Assembly: GCA_037893225.1 (NCBI GenBank)
Contig: JAZGUH010000026.1
Location: 496,001 to 560,000, forward strand
Direction: 5' to 3'
From: Hippasteria phrygiana
Lineage: Eukaryota; Echinodermata; Asteroidea; Valvatida; Goniasteridae
Length of the DNA: 64,000 nt
In this document: positions 10,484-62,193 of the stretch, piece by piece
How positions within the stretch are numbered: the first letter of the stretch is position 1
How the letters are laid out: each line of letters begins with the position of its first letter
The notes under the pieces: model-generated
Told to the model about the DNA's origin: nothing
Seen by the model: the letters and a program-made list of their open reading frames with translations, nothing else
The model's database searches: none
Translations under genes and position numbers: made by a program

Positions 10484-10697
10484 CCCTAACAGCCCAAAGC
10501 TTTTTACTAGAATCCTTCCCTAACCACACAAACTCCAACACTGTGTAGTAAACCAATGGCACATTCTTTGTACTTAAGACAAAATCAGGGCATCAAGTCC
10601 CATGCAAAGTGATGGTGCCAAGGCTCTACAGTACCCAATCACACAAAATTCAACACAAATGGGGTGTTTGATTTTGGCAGGTTAGGGAAGGTTAGGG
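10484..10697. mobile_element. TTAA-flanked MITE, family C, copy 1
   Basis: Flanked by TTAA at 10480-10483 and 10698-10701. It starts CCCTAACAGCCCA and ends GGTTAGGG. It is almost identical to 12114-12330 except for a short insertion or deletion, and is inverted relative to 52541-52752. Confidence 0.8.
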
Positions 10698-11307
10698 TTA
10701 ATAGGGAGCAACCTCCAGTCATAGCTAAATGCACTAACAAAATTATGCAAGTTTGTTTTCAACGTTTATGTATTCTGGAAGTGAAAGCAGGGTAAGCTAC
10801 ATGTAGTCACAACTTAGTTAAAAGTATGACTTTCAATAATTTGGTAATTAATTTAATAGCATATTAATTGCATAAAGAAGAAATACTTGCCACTTTTGAG
10901 CTCGTTTAAAAAAATACCCACAAGGTAATTCTGGGGATGAAAATAATGCTTTTATGGAAGCCCAAGAAAAAACAAGTAATTCTAATTAATTAGCATAATA
11001 ATTAGGATTTGGTTAATAACTTTTCTAGCCATGCTAATTAATGTAAAAATGCATTTGAAATGTACATATATAGTTCCAATTTTTGTCAAGAACAGACATG
11101 ATCTCTGACTTTTTCTTTTTAAAGGGCTGTTTTTTTGGGGGGGTGTTTTGTACTTAGTACCATGGACGTTATCTTTCCTCCATTGGAAGTACACTGATAA
11201 GCTTGGTTGCTTCCTTTGACTGACACAGACTCTTGGATGCTGCTTTGAAGTGGTAGACTTTTTTTGCCATTTCAGCACTCCAGCCGAAGCGTTTTTTTCC
11301 CCCTTAA

Positions 11308-11563
11308 CCCTAATGTACATAAATCCATCAAAATCCTTCCCCTGTTTTGGAGGATTTCGGCGGATTCAGGATACCTCCATATTGAAACCTGGGGGATTTT
11401 GATGGATTGAGGATTGTAAGCCTAGCATTACTGCAGGATTTTGATGGATTCAGGATACCTCCATATTGAGCAGTCACCAAAACCAACTTTTTGTGCATGA
11501 CAAAATAGGTGGATTTTAGCGGATTCAGGATACTTTCTAGTCAAGTTACCCAAGGGGTTAGGG
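11308..11563. mobile_element. TTAA-flanked MITE, family B, copy 1
   Basis: It follows TTAA at 11304-11307 and ends ggggttaggg next to ttga, a mutated TTAA. The interior repeats ggattttgatggatt and aggatacctccatattg. Other copies are 22988-23250 (reversed), 31134-31387 and 36636-36899. Confidence 0.75.
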
Positions 11564-11794
11564 TTGATAGAAATTAGGATATCAAAAAAAATCTAAAATT
11601 TAAGAAAAATGTGCAATTTAAAAAGGAGAAACAAATCTTCAAAATCAAAGTCGCAAAAGAGGGAAAACTTGTTAGGCCTAGTACATGTAACATGTTTAAC
11701 AAAGTCCATCCAAATGAACAGGATTCAACTGTACAATTTTTATACAAGGTTTTTTTTTGTTACAAGGAACAAGCGTTACATGTACTTATGCAAA

Positions 11795-12076
11795 ATGGCT
11801 GCCTACGGTCCCAAAGATTTCGCGTTGAGCGATTCTAATTTCAAAGATTTGAGCGATTTTTCCGACGTTTCTGAAAACGAAACGGAATCAGTGGTAGCCG
11901 TCGAGTGACGATGACACCGATGAAGACGATGGTTGCAAGTTTTGCTTTTGTAAAGGGTTGCCGACAAAAGAAATGATCGCGTGTGACGGTATAAAAGTTG
12001 CACCGTGGTTCCATTAATTTGGCCTCACCGCGGCAACTATGGATGGCAACTGGTTTTGCGATAGACGGGGTTGTTT
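11795..12076 (+). pseudogene. Decayed PHD-finger protein remnant
   Basis: The reading starts MAAYGPKDFALSD at 11795 and runs through an acidic stretch. A frame change near 11903 leads to an Asp-rich segment and then a PHD-like pattern, CKFCFCKGL ... MIACDG ... APWFH ... GNWFCDRRGC. An in-frame stop replaces the residue after APWFH. The order of Cys, the IACDG motif, WFH and the closing GNWFC are typical of PHD fingers that read histone H3 tails. The frameshift plus the stop mark it as non-functional. It could have been an exon of a transposon-borne or host PHD protein. Confidence 0.5.
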
Positions 12077-12113
12077 AACTTTAAGGTTTCAGACAATATG
12101 CATCTCTTTTTAA

Positions 12114-12330
12114 CCCTAACAGCCCAAGGCTTTTTACTAGAATCCTTCCCTAACCACACAAACTCCAACACTGTGTAGTAAACCAATGGCACATTCTTTG
12201 TACTTTAATAGACAAAATCAGGGCATCAAGTCCCATGCAAAGTGATGGTGCCAAGGCTCTACAGTACCCAATCACACAAAATTCAACACAAATGGGGTGT
12301 TTGATTTTGGCAGGTTAGGGATGGTTAGGG
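12114..12330. mobile_element. TTAA-flanked MITE, family C, copy 2
   Basis: TTAA at 12110-12113 and 12331-12334 flank an element nearly identical to 10484-10697. Confidence 0.8.
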
Positions 12331-12902
12331 TTAATAGAGCCAGGGAACTTGTAAGTTGGGCCGTCTTTTACGCACAAATCTTGTGAAACTACAAGGATTT
12401 AATATTTAATTTGTACTTGCCAACACGATCTTTACAAATCATCTTGTTCAGGAGGACTACTGGAGCAACTTGATACAAGAAAAACTAAAATGCACCTTTC
12501 CCAAAAAATGTTTGATGTGGTGACAAATTACAACATAAAAATTTGCTGCAAGGCTTTCATTACGGTTTACTTAAACCTTACAAAAATGAACCCTAAAAAT
12601 ATTTCAAAGAAAGCCGAGAAAGCCCTGCATAAAAAAAACCTGGATAGGCCTACTGAGAAAAACGTGGTGTGTATATGCCAAGTTTCGCCACTTTCAATTT
12701 GTTTGGGCATTAAAATTGAGGTGGTACGTTGTTTTGGGTGATCTCGCGTAGCTTGAAACTGCAAAATATCTCGACTCCATGCCTTTTTTTTCTTGGTTAC
12801 CATTGCCGCACTTGTGAAAACTTGTGTCCTGGTTGCAAATTCGGGCCCCAAAAATGCCCGATTTAGGCTGAGGGCATGAAAAAGACACTACGTGACTGCT
12901 AT

Positions 12903-13350
12903 ATGTGACCCGCTCTGGAAAAAGGTATATTATGTCGCAAAATATGAAAAATGAGTTCCATGCATGTTTGGAAAGCCCGCAATGTAAGCTTTCATTTTGT
13001 ACATGACAGAGCTCCAAAGCCCTTTCCGTTCTGGAGATATCGCATTTTTGCATATTAATTAGTTCTATGGAGTTCAAATGACACAACAGAGAAAACAGGC
13101 TTTGAAATAGCTAGTTCTAATACAATGCAATGGAACAATGCACTCTAAAAAGGTAAAAAAAAATTCTTTATTCACTGAAATCAACATTGTTGTGCACCAA
13201 ACCTGAAACTTTAGATATTTAAGATGTCATTAAAGACAAAAACAAAAAATAAATTAGGACGAAAATGTTTACCCTCTCAACGTTGAAAGGGCCATTACAC
13301 GTAAATGCATAGCGCGACTTATATCACCTTTTTCTGGAGCGGGTCACATA
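12903..13350. mobile_element. TA-flanked TIR element, ~450 bp
   Basis: The left end is TATGTGACCCGCTCTGG and the right end is CCAGAGCGGGTCACATA-like (tctggagcgggtcacata). Both are bordered by TA, as in Tc1-mariner-type MITEs. No reading frame is kept. Confidence 0.7.
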
Positions 13351-13352
13351 TA

Positions 13353-15848
13353 AACAATACATCTGTGTACACTTTAACGATTCTAAATAAAATATATTAA
13401 GTCATAACCGTTTGATGAAATAGCCACTAGGCCGGCACAATAGGGCTGTCTCAGAGAATGGGCCCACCATAACACGTGACATTGAAAGCGGCCATGGCCG
13501 CAATACAATATAGTGCGACTATACGTTATGCGCCACTATGTGCACACTACATGTAGCCTAGGACTACGTGCACACTAAACACATACAACACTCCATGACA
13601 CTTTCGATCTTGCTACATAAACACTCTTTTTCGACCTTTCCAACATATTAAATGATCATCAAAGGCCACCTACATGATAAGTAACAAATAACGGAAGATT
13701 CTTAAGCTTAGATATTTATCAACTCTAGAGTAAAAAATAGAGTAAAATAACCCCTCACAGTGAAGGCCGTTTGCTCCCCGGTTACGGTGACACTGCAAGA
13801 GGTTGAGTCACTGTACTGTTTCACATGTACATATCGGTGCACGACAACAAATTTCCTCACAAATTTAACAAAATTGTGAGCCTTATACAATAAACCCCGT
13901 TTATGCTAGCAATTATTAGTTCTCATTATAACTTAATATAAGGGGAAATTAGATATAAAATAATACACGGAAATTGCTATGTGGCAGACAATTATTTGTT
14001 AGGGTCTAACTTCTCTAGCGCACATGCACACAGTCAGCGCGCACGTGCACACAGTGAGGTCGTACGTTATGAGGATCTGCACCCGGGCTCTGCACGATGT
14101 ACGAAGACAGGGCACACGTAAAGGGGCCGCCTTCCTCTAATTTTAAAGGAATTGTCTGTTTACTAATCCATATCCCCACATTCATATTTTCTCATGGTCG
14201 TCCTTTTCAGTTAGGGCCTATACCTTTTTCATGAATGTCTTTGTTTACGTTCTCGCGAATGTCTGTAAATGTTGTCCTAAACAGGGCCCCCATAAGAGGA
14301 TGCTGTCCAGCCCCCTATATTTAACACAGATGCGCTGCCGAGTAGGGGCCTACCCTTTCCTTGTCTACCCCTAATAAAAAATGACCATGCTTCACGTCAC
14401 CGTGATTGCAACGACGGGCAAACAAAACCCTGGTTACGCGCCAGAAAGAAGGGATCAAGGAATTGGCTCGGTTAGTTCTTGTCCATGAATTCCAATAACG
14501 TAAAAGGTCCTTACAAGTTATGTAGTTATGTTGAGCGCAATCTTCAAAGGCGCGCATGTTTTTTTTAAATGCGCGCTGCACAATTTTTGAACACGCAAAC
14601 TTAGTTTGCGTGCGCAAATTAAAAATTTTGCGCATTACAGATGGAGCGCAATTTTTGAAAATCACGCAATCTTTATTATTCAAACAGTGAACGGGTTGCA
14701 CACGACCTGTAAGTTCTAAATTTCTTGTGACAAAGCGCTTGACAAGGGATGCTGGGCCTGGGATACAATTCAATGGCAAAGTATGGAAAACCAATAGAAA
14801 AGTGTAAAACAAAAGCAGAATAACAAAACTTTTTAGGAAGAAGCAAAAAAATTGTAAAGTTCGGACTCGCGTGTACGTGTGGGGTGCACCATGTAACAAC
14901 ATAATCTCCCACTACCTTATAAGTATAACTTCATAGTTACTTCCAAAAAAATCTTATCCAGTAGTCTCTCAGTTGCTGTCTGAAGAATGCAAATTATAGA
15001 TTGCTTCTTAATCTGCAATTTTCTTTTAAATTTTTGGAAGTTAGCCGTTCAGAGGTTTCCCAATGAAAAAAACCCTCCGAAAATGTATTTTTCCCCCCAG
15101 ACTGCCTACTCATGCGAAGGCAACTTGTCAAGCCAAACATGACCCAACTTCAAAATTCAAAAAGGTAGAAGCACAGAATCTCAGGTGATGATAACAGATG
15201 ATATTTGAAGGTCAATTCAACAGATATAACATCACCACAAAGATATGCGACAAAGTATGCAATAAAATTCACATCGTAAACTTTATTAGCTTATATAGTT
15301 CACAAACAATGTCAACATATTTGCAAATCAAATAAATAAATAAATAAATAAATGCTACCCATAATATATACAAATTTGCGAATAATGTGCGCAAACGACA
15401 TTGTGTAGCTCAAGAGCTGGACTTAAAAACTTTAAACTTGAGACCCTCTCCTCTTCACAAAATTGTTGAAAGTAGTCGTACTCGTAGGACTGGGAGACAG
15501 TTCCAACCCCTTCAAGAACGCAATCATTTTTTCTCCTTTTTCTCTTCTTACTGTCCGGCTTGTTATGTTGTAGAGGAGTTTGATACAAAATGCCTCGACA
15601 GAACTCGTCAAAATCGTCAACATCTAGCCAGGCCTAGTCTACTGCCCGGGCTACTACTAGGTCTAGGCCTAGCCTGCCCAGTGATTGTGCCATGATGGTA
15701 CGGCTGCCATGCGTCTGACGCCAATGTAAAATTCATGTCTACCATGGTAGTTTGTGTCAGTATCGTGCGCAGAGCGCATTTAAAATTTGTGCGCGCAAAC
15801 TTTAACTGAAAAAAATCACCGCGTGCATTTTTTTAAAATTTCGCGCGC
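13353..15848. other. Spacer without recognisable gene
   Basis: I see no coding exon. The stretch holds a pair of gcacacagt motifs in cgcgcac-type context near 14020-14060, a short inverted repeat around cgcaaacttagtttgcg near 14598, and an (aaat)n run at about 15331-15353. Confidence 0.5.
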
Positions 15849-16431
15849 AATTGCAGAATACCCCGCCACTCGTATCTCCACCTCTTATCCGGCGTACGCG
15901 GATACGGGGTCACTGTTCATTGCCCTCAATAAACTATTCACAATTAGACTGGGCACCCCGTACACATGTATATGCGGATACGGGGTAAACATTAGACTGG
16001 GCACACGTACACACTCTCTCCCACCCCGTATCACCGTATCCGCGTATCCACCTCCCGGTAGGTGGATTGGACTTAGACCTTTTGTCAGAGCTTCCCATTC
16101 GCATTACGCACACAAAAGTCAGATTCCAGCCCCCTCGGAGGATTTTTTTTAAAAGGGAAATTGGCGCCCTCTATCGCCCCGCCACACTACATCCCACCCC
16201 GTATCACCGTATCCGCGTATCCACCTCCCAGTAGGTGGATTGGACTTAGACCTTTTGTCAGAGCTTCCCATTCGCATTGCAATTGCGCAGAGGTTATCCG
16301 CGTATACACCTCCTGGCCGCGGACATACATTGGACTTAGAAATTGCCCCCTTCGTCTTGTCAGACTCCATCCCTCCGCGTATCCGCGTTTTTTAGGTGGT
16401 TCTTCCGGGTGGCGGGGTATTCTGCAATTAC
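15849..16431. mobile_element. TIR element with internal direct repeats
   Basis: The termini are ttgcagaataccccgccac and its complement gtggcggggtattctgcaa. Inside, a block of about 84 bp starting ccccgtatcaccgtatccgc is present twice (about 16022-16105 and 16195-16278). It lies about 600 bp upstream of the CPOX start codon. Confidence 0.6.
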
Positions 16432-17038
16432 TCCAAAAATGCACGTCTTTAAAAATTGCGCTCAACAGTTACACAATGGAGAAATAAGACAGTGTCTTAT
16501 TTCTGCATGGTTACAGTTACACAGTCGCCCGACCGCGCGAATCAATGTCCGCAAACTGGGCATCCAAAAAAGTTTACGACAAAAAAATCCTTTAAAATAT
16601 TCAAAACGGCAATCAGATAATTTTTCATTCTCTACGGTTATTTCTGACAAATTATTTACATTGGAAAGGACCTTTAAATTCAATAAACTCACCTACATGT
16701 GGAAAATGGAATTCACAATCACACGTCCAACGCCGCGACCACTAGCTTCTTACGACCTAGATTGGTTCCCGGTCCCTCCGTTGTCCTTCGGACATAATAT
16801 GGGCGCAGAGCTCTGTGGGGGAGGGGACCAGTCTAGGATGTGGTTAAGAGTTAAGAATCACAACAGACGCACTCTGAATAAACGTGCGCGCGCTGCATGC
16901 GCTATGATATGCATGAAATTTTGTTAATTAAATCATGATTAAATCAATAACACCGTTGTTTATGTTGAGCTTTGTTGACTTTGAGAGTCTCGCTTAACCG
17001 GGAAGTGCGGGGGAGGGGATCTGGGAAGAATTTTCACC
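16432..17038 (+). promoter_or_regulatory. Presumed CPOX promoter and 5' UTR region
   Basis: This is the only stretch between the upstream TIR element and the CPOX start codon. It contains a GC-rich patch just before the ATG (gggaagtgcgggggagggg, near 17000-17020), which could bind GC-box or ETS-type factors. No TATA box is placed convincingly. The call rests on position only. Confidence 0.35.
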
Positions 17039-56346
<39,308 letters not shown>

Positions 56347-56678
56347 TCATCTATGTGCGGTAGGAACAAAACCAAAGGGAAACTGTGTCTTAGACGTGCC
56401 CAATTGGGCTCCGAAAAGAGTTCCCCCCTTAAATTTGTTAAAGCTGGAAAGATTATCAAAAAGTATCATGTAATCGTGTTCTTGACCACCCTTAAAAAGA
56501 AAAAAGGTTGTCTGAAAAATCATTGACCAAAATACTTTCGGGGACAAAAATGTTGGACTCTGTGAAGCCATGTTCGTACTTCAGTCGCACATTTGCCGTG
56601 TCGGTAACCTTGTGACGAGACGGGTGCCGTGCAAGCCTACCATCGCGATCTCTTGCTCGACAGTCTAGTCCCCAGTCC

Positions 56679-56807
56679 ATGAAGCAGCTGTGCTTAGTGC
56701 CATTGGTGTTGCGTCACGTAGACCTCGATTTACCTGAAGGAAGAATAGCCTGGAAGACCCCCCACAGACGTCGGAGAAGAGGACAGAGGACAGCCTCAAA
56801 CATGTAC
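56679..56807 (+). CDS. Possible first coding exon of an unrecognised gene
   Basis: Opens MKQLCLVPLVLRHVDLD and has a very basic segment HRRRRRGQR. It ends in phase 0 at tac/gtgggt, or alternatively earlier at gtacgt, which would break the frame with the next exon. The donor overlaps the left end of a GGGTCATTCC-family MITE. It is linked to the next exon only by phase, so it is tentative. Confidence 0.35.
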
Positions 56808-56809
56808 GT

Positions 56810-57079
56810 GGGTCATTCCATAAATTTGGAGTCCAAACGTGTGATATTTTTGGTGTCCCTGTTACATAGTGACATGTATAAGATTTTGCAATTCAGGATA
56901 CATTCTTTTAATAATGCCTTCTATCTCCAAGAGTGATTTAATAAGTACCTGTAAAAACAAGTAAAGAATAGTGTGAAGTCCATTTTAAAGATACTTGACG
57001 GGAAACTACACAGGTCCGGTGTTTAAACAGGGACACCAAAAAATGCACACTTTTGGACCCCGAATTTATGGAACGACCC
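56810..57079. mobile_element. GGGTCATTCC-family MITE, 270 bp
   Basis: gggtcattccataaatttgg and ccgaatttatggaacgaccc are inverted. Flanks are acgt and atgt. It has the same termini and 4-bp target size as 21138-22079 and 45546-46875. Confidence 0.8.
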
Positions 57080-57572
57080 ATGTATATATAACAAAATACA
57101 GAGAAAGTTGAACTCATTGATGTTGTCGACGAGGTTCAACAACAGATGAGATCAATTGCCCTCGGGACACTGAACACTGTCGATGGTTGCAACCGGTCAG
57201 TGTAAATTGGGTATGGATAGATCCTGCGGAACAAACTACAAGCGGGTCAAATGTCAATGTTTTGGATTATATATTAAAAAATTTTCATAAATATATTACA
57301 CATTTTGGTGGTTTCTTTGTGCCCAGACCTTGAAAAAATATTAATCAATATAGGCTATGTTCAGACATCGTTTTTAGTTAAAACGGTAAAAGTTAAAACG
57401 GTCATTCACCATGGGTGGACGGTCTTCGTCAGTCATGCATGTCGTCAGTCGTGCATGTCGTCAGTCGTGCATGTCGTCAGATCAGTCATGGCTGTGATTG
57501 GTCGATACATGAAGGGGTGGGGCTTATAGGTCAGTCTCTTCTTGTTGATCCTTTCAACATAAGACCAGCTGG

Positions 57573-57810
57573 GGCCAATTTCACGGAGCTTCTGAGCAGA
57601 AAACTTTGCTTAGCACAAAAATGTCTTGCTTAGTAAAAACAGGTTACCAGCCAAAACTACATGTGATTTTCATGCTAAGCAAACAACAGTTGAATACCGG
57701 TCACAGACAATAGACATCACATGAAAAGTTGGCTGGTAATCCTGTTTCTAGCAAGGTAAACCTTTAATGCTAAGCACATTTTTGTGCTTAGCAGTTCCGT
57801 GAAATTGGCC
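57573..57810. mobile_element. GGCCAATTTCA foldback MITE, 238 bp
   Basis: The ends are ggccaatttcacggagct and agttccgtgaaattggcc. ccagctg occurs on both sides, suggesting a target duplication of about 7-8 bp. The internal segments ggttaccagccaaaa and catgctaagcaaacaacag match 45562-45798. Confidence 0.85.
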
Positions 57811-58170
57811 CCAGCTGAGCCACAGGCGCTTACAGAAGATCTCCATTTGCGTTAAGTTTGTCCCCGAGTTTTCTCAAGCCAAACCCTGATTATAAAAACC
57901 CTTTGGAAACTTCATAAAACTCCAGCTTTTCCATTCCATGTTTTCAATTTTTTTTAAAGAATTTCTTCATGCAGTTGAGTATAGAGTGCCTTCAGTTGTT
58001 AAAATGTCACTTAACGTTTTATTCTGATTTTTGTTTCCGCAATGCGATGTGTCCTACATATTTATCTGGTAGCATATATCTCTTCATTTTTTTTTTTTTT
58101 TTTTTTTTTTTTTTGTAGACGATTTTGTGAAGACATTCTGGATCAGAATGTCTTCAAACCAAAGACCAAG

Positions 58171-58591
58171 TAGGGCTGTTCATTTTCTAATAATTTACTA
58201 TTCGAAACTGGGTTTGACCGAATATTCGATACTCGCCGATCAAGTTTTTCAGTGCATGCCACACCGGTTAAAAAACATTGCACGTAAAAGCACGCCGGTG
58301 TTTTACGAATGGCGATTGATATTATGGACCGTTCAAACGGCATTTTTTTTTTGCATGCCCCTGTTGTATCAAGGGTTTTACGGACAGGAACAATAAACCT
58401 CCGTCCACAAAAAATTGCGATTGACAAAATTGCGGCATTTGACACTGCTAAGCGCTATAACTTTTCTATTAGAATAGCATCAGAGTCGTATCTGTATGTG
58501 CATATATATCTTTTCGAATATTCGAACTGGCAAAATGGTATTCGAATATTCGCTTGACGATCGAATATTCGGTATATTCGGGACAGCCCTA
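58171..58591. mobile_element. hAT-like MITE, 421 bp, with AGACCAAG target duplication
   Basis: Starts tagggctgttc and ends gggacagcccta, with gaatattcg-rich subterminal repeats. AGACCAAG is present exactly at 58163-58170 and 58592-58599. An 8-bp duplication is diagnostic of hAT transposition. It lies within an inferred coding exon. Confidence 0.9.
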
Positions 58592-59157
58592 AGACCAAGA
58601 CTTTTAAATTCATGTACGCTGTACAGTGACTACTTTCTTTACACAAATATTTTTTTTTAGTTTTGTGTCAGAATTTTGTGTCAGAAAATCTGAAGAACAT
58701 TGTCGGAGTATTCAACCTCATTCATGAGCAGCTCATCAGCGGAAAACTGAAATTATTGTAATAGTTTTTCCTCAAAATTAATTTTAAAAAAGAAATGGCA
58801 TGCTCTCAGCAGGCGACAAAGAGTTTACGTATATGTACAATTTTTATTCACTGTAATACAAACGCGATATAAAATACATGCAAATATTATACACGACTTT
58901 AAATATTAAAGTTAGTGTACACGATTGGTCATTGTTGCAATTTTCAGAAATGGGCAGATTTGGGGGTTAGTATTTTATAGGAAATATTGTTCCACTGACC
59001 TGTTCGTTTTCAACCGTCGGGCGGCAGTTAACTGGATTTGTTACAGCGCCCTCTTGTAAATAAGCCCAATTTTTGTAAACGGGATCGTTTTCAATTGTCA
59101 GATAACTACGCTTGCCGACTTCGGTAGACTACACGAGCGGCGACACACACTTGTAAT

Positions 59158-59440
59158 ATAATTGCAACCTTGCGCCCGTTTTCGGATTGTTAACCCATTT
59201 AGATGCATTCGGTCAATAGAGAGCAGTATTTTAAAAATCCTTTATTTTTTCCAACAATTGTTACGCGGAACAATCATTGGGAAAAAGATATACATTTTAA
59301 CTTTTCCTGAAAACGACAGCACACCAGGTGCCATCATTACACAGGATGATTGAGATTGCTATTAACTTACAGTCTGGTAAGGTATTTCGTATTAATTCAG
59401 TAAAAAGAAAATTGGAGGATTACCAATCGTGTACACTACA
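59158..59440. repeat. Dispersed repeat, second copy of 4572-4842
   Basis: Starts ataattgcaaccttgcgccc and ends accaatcgtgtacacta. Confidence 0.7.
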
Positions 59441-62193
59441 TTTAAAGTCAACTACACATTCTGTGAAGGGTACCTCATGGCAGTGAATAAAGCCCCCCTT
59501 GATTCTCCCAAAACTCTGGGGGAATCTTTAACCCAGCATGCTTGCACAAGGACCATGGGTGGAACTTTTCACACTTAGCAAGTGTGAAAACGAGGTTCCC
59601 CCCATGTCGCATCATGTCATAAAAAGAAGCTATTTTAACCTTTTGCAGCTATTCTTAGGCTGAGGTATATATTTGTTACATTGAGAAATGTTTAAAAATC
59701 TTACCTTGAAAATGTATTTTTATGCAGCTTTCAAGAAATTAGTTCTAGAGTTTTGGAAATAATTAATATGGTGTTTACATTCCAGATGGTGGTGTGATTA
59801 CCGAAGTACTAATTCTGCATTGCAATTTGAAAACAATTCTCTTTTAATAGTCAAATGGTATGATCTTTAAAAACTCATTTTCGGTAATTTTTTAGTTTGT
59901 TTTATTGCATTTACTTGTTTGTTTGACATTTTATTTGCATTTTAGTTCAAATGTGTTTTATTTCGTGCTTATTGTGTGTTTTATTTCATGTGTAAATGTG
60001 TAATTCTTTAGTCAACATTAATACTTTGTAAGTGCCTGTCATGTGCAAATCGTACTCTGATATACAATTTAATAAGGGAATAAATATGTGCTGAGCTAAG
60101 TTTTAAACATATGTTTAAAACCGCCTTGGGGCCTGGCCCTGGGCACTTGATAATGAACCGAGCTGAAGGCGAGGGTCATTATGAGCGTCCAGGCCCCAAG
60201 GCGTTTTTAAACGTATGTTTAAAACTAGCTCAGAACATATTTATTCCCATTCATAAAATATCTGTTTGTATAATTCTGCAAAAAACCTCCGAAAATTATA
60301 TATTTCCAATGATTTTGTTCAATTTTTTTAACTTGGTTTGTAAAACACCAAATAGCTTTTTAATGGTTCGTGCCTCACGTGAGTAGTGCTAAAAATGTCC
60401 TTATATGGAAATTGACGCGCACGTGACATGTGGCGCGATGTGGCGCAGAACGCAGCAGTGCCGGTGTAGTGTGAAATCATGGACTCTAAATACGGATGCA
60501 ATGGCAGTATTGCGCTTGTGTAATTGGGAGAGTGACCAATAAAAGGAACCAGATTTCATAGGAGTCTAAGTTTCGTGTGACACCGGAAAAGGTGTTTAAA
60601 ACTGGTTGGTGTTTTATCGGTCGTTTGAAACCACCCACATGACGGGCTCTCGACCAATAAGAATGGGTAAAGGTATTGGTGAATATTTAATTAAATTACG
60701 AAAAATACAGTTTATATCTTGGGGATTTTTCGCATAAAAGGTGCTTGTGATAAAAATACATGTATATCAACTAGAACTGATGTGTTAAAAGTCCTGATTC
60801 ATTTAGTTTTTCCCACGAATCGGCACTCATCAAAGTCTAGATTTACAACATAAAATATCCAAAACATTCCATGCTACACTTTGAAAAGGTCTGTCCCAAG
60901 GAACAACACAAAACACTATAGTAATATAAAATATATACAAATTGAAATACGAAGTTGAATAAAAAAAAAATCATCATCACATAGATTAAACAGTCCCCAA
61001 TATATTCATTAGTAATTTTTACCTCATTTTCTTAAAAAGGTTGTCCATGAATACTTTCCTAAGCTCAACCACAGCTTGAATTCACACAGTCCTTTTTGTA
61101 CACATAAATTTTTTTCTTTTTAAAGATCCCCGTGTTGTCGTGACCTAAGTTACCTATTTTTAAACTTCTTTTGGTAAAAAAATATCACCACAGTTGATTA
61201 ATACTGCAATTTGTGTACTTACTCCACTTTCTCACACGGCTGGTAAAACAAGAAGGCCTACAAATTGAGGTTAAATCATAAATATCAGCTAGTTTTTATT
61301 AATACTGCCTCTTGTAATACCATTTACACTTAAGCCTCATCTGATACTAAACAGTTATTCTACTGACTCCAGATATTTTTAAAACTGATTTCAACTTTGT
61401 CAACAACAAAAAATTATATAATGCCCAGCTGGCATATTTCTAGACAATACCATATTTTCAAAAATAAGATTTTTCCTGTTTTAGTTAAACAGATTCCCTC
61501 TGGGGAGATGATTATCTCTGATGATGATAATCAGATTTGTACACCAAAGTGTATATTCACAAATTGTCCTCGGAGTAGCTTTGACATTTTGCCAACTTGA
61601 CAAAGGGATATGGGTCGTCCCAAGAGCTTTTCAAATTCATTTGCCATCTGGACAAGACATCTGGTATAAATTGGAGAAAAAAACGACTGGTGCAAACCAG
61701 TTACATTTAACCTGATTCAGTGAGTTTTGGGTCAAAAGGTATTTATGAATGGAAATAAAAATGTGATGATGCGATCTTATCCGGTCTGCAATGACCTTGG
61801 CAAGATCATGGCAGCTGTTAAGGATGTCACATCTCACTCAGTCCGGGCCACACCCTTTCTGGGTTGTTAATGATGTGGTGAAGATTGGGTCCTCACAAGT
61901 TTCTTCCCTTACTGATGGTCCCATGTAATGAAGACAAGAAACCACAAGAATGCTGAGTTTGTAGCACGTGGTTTCAAAATCTTTGATAAAAGAGCCTCTT
62001 CAGTGATATAGTAATCTGATGCTTGTCACAGAAACTTGAATTGGATTACAACTGCATATGTATAGTTTTAAGGCTAAAGTAAAAATTTACATTGGTCCAC
62101 TGAGATGTTGCCATTTTCAAATTTAACATTGTCACAGGTTTGGCCCCTCGTATCGGGAATACATAGAGGAACCGTATCCATGGGGATGGTCGC
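59441..62193. other. Intergenic or 3' UTR stretch
   Basis: No coding exon is recognised apart from the terminal exon that follows. It is AT-rich and contains the hairpin 60079-60245. Part of it is probably the 3' UTR of the minus-strand gene ending at 62194. A minus-strand AATAAA candidate (tttatt on the plus strand) is at about 61296. Confidence 0.45.
60079..60245. repeat. Long hairpin, arms ~65 bp
   Basis: aataaatatgtgctgagcta, gttttaaacatatgttt and cgccttggggcctgg each reappear as complements on the right side, with a short loop around gagctgaagg. Confidence 0.8.

Larger units (their letters stand above)
57104..58761 (+). pseudogene. Unrecognised short gene, apparently broken by a MITE in its coding exon
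   Basis: Three phase-consistent exons are seen. 57104-57195 encodes KVELIDVVDEVQQQMRSIAL and GTLNTVDGCN. 58119-58620, less an insertion, encodes RFCEDILDQNVFKPKTK and TFKFMYA. 58672-58761 encodes NFVSENLKNIVGVFNLIH then EQLISGKLKLL and stop. With 56679-56807 the intact product would be about 127 residues. I do not recognise the family. The middle exon holds a 421-bp hAT-like MITE (58171-58591) whose first bases supply an in-frame TAG. Acceptors are aatacagag, a long T tract plus gtag, and gtgtcag; donors are gtcagt and gtacag. It could be a pseudogene, a polymorphic null allele, or a false model. It starts about 750 bp after the CPOX stop. Confidence 0.45.

Noticed and set aside
10484..12334. 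Interstitial telomere repeats (TTAGGG/CCCTAA at element ends)
   Set aside because: Single ccctaac or gttaggg motifs are the TIRs of TTAA-flanked MITEs. There is no tandem array.
14321..14902. 193-residue minus-strand frame
   Set aside because: No domain, no splice signals fitting a gene model, and repetitive cgcaaa-type sequence inside.
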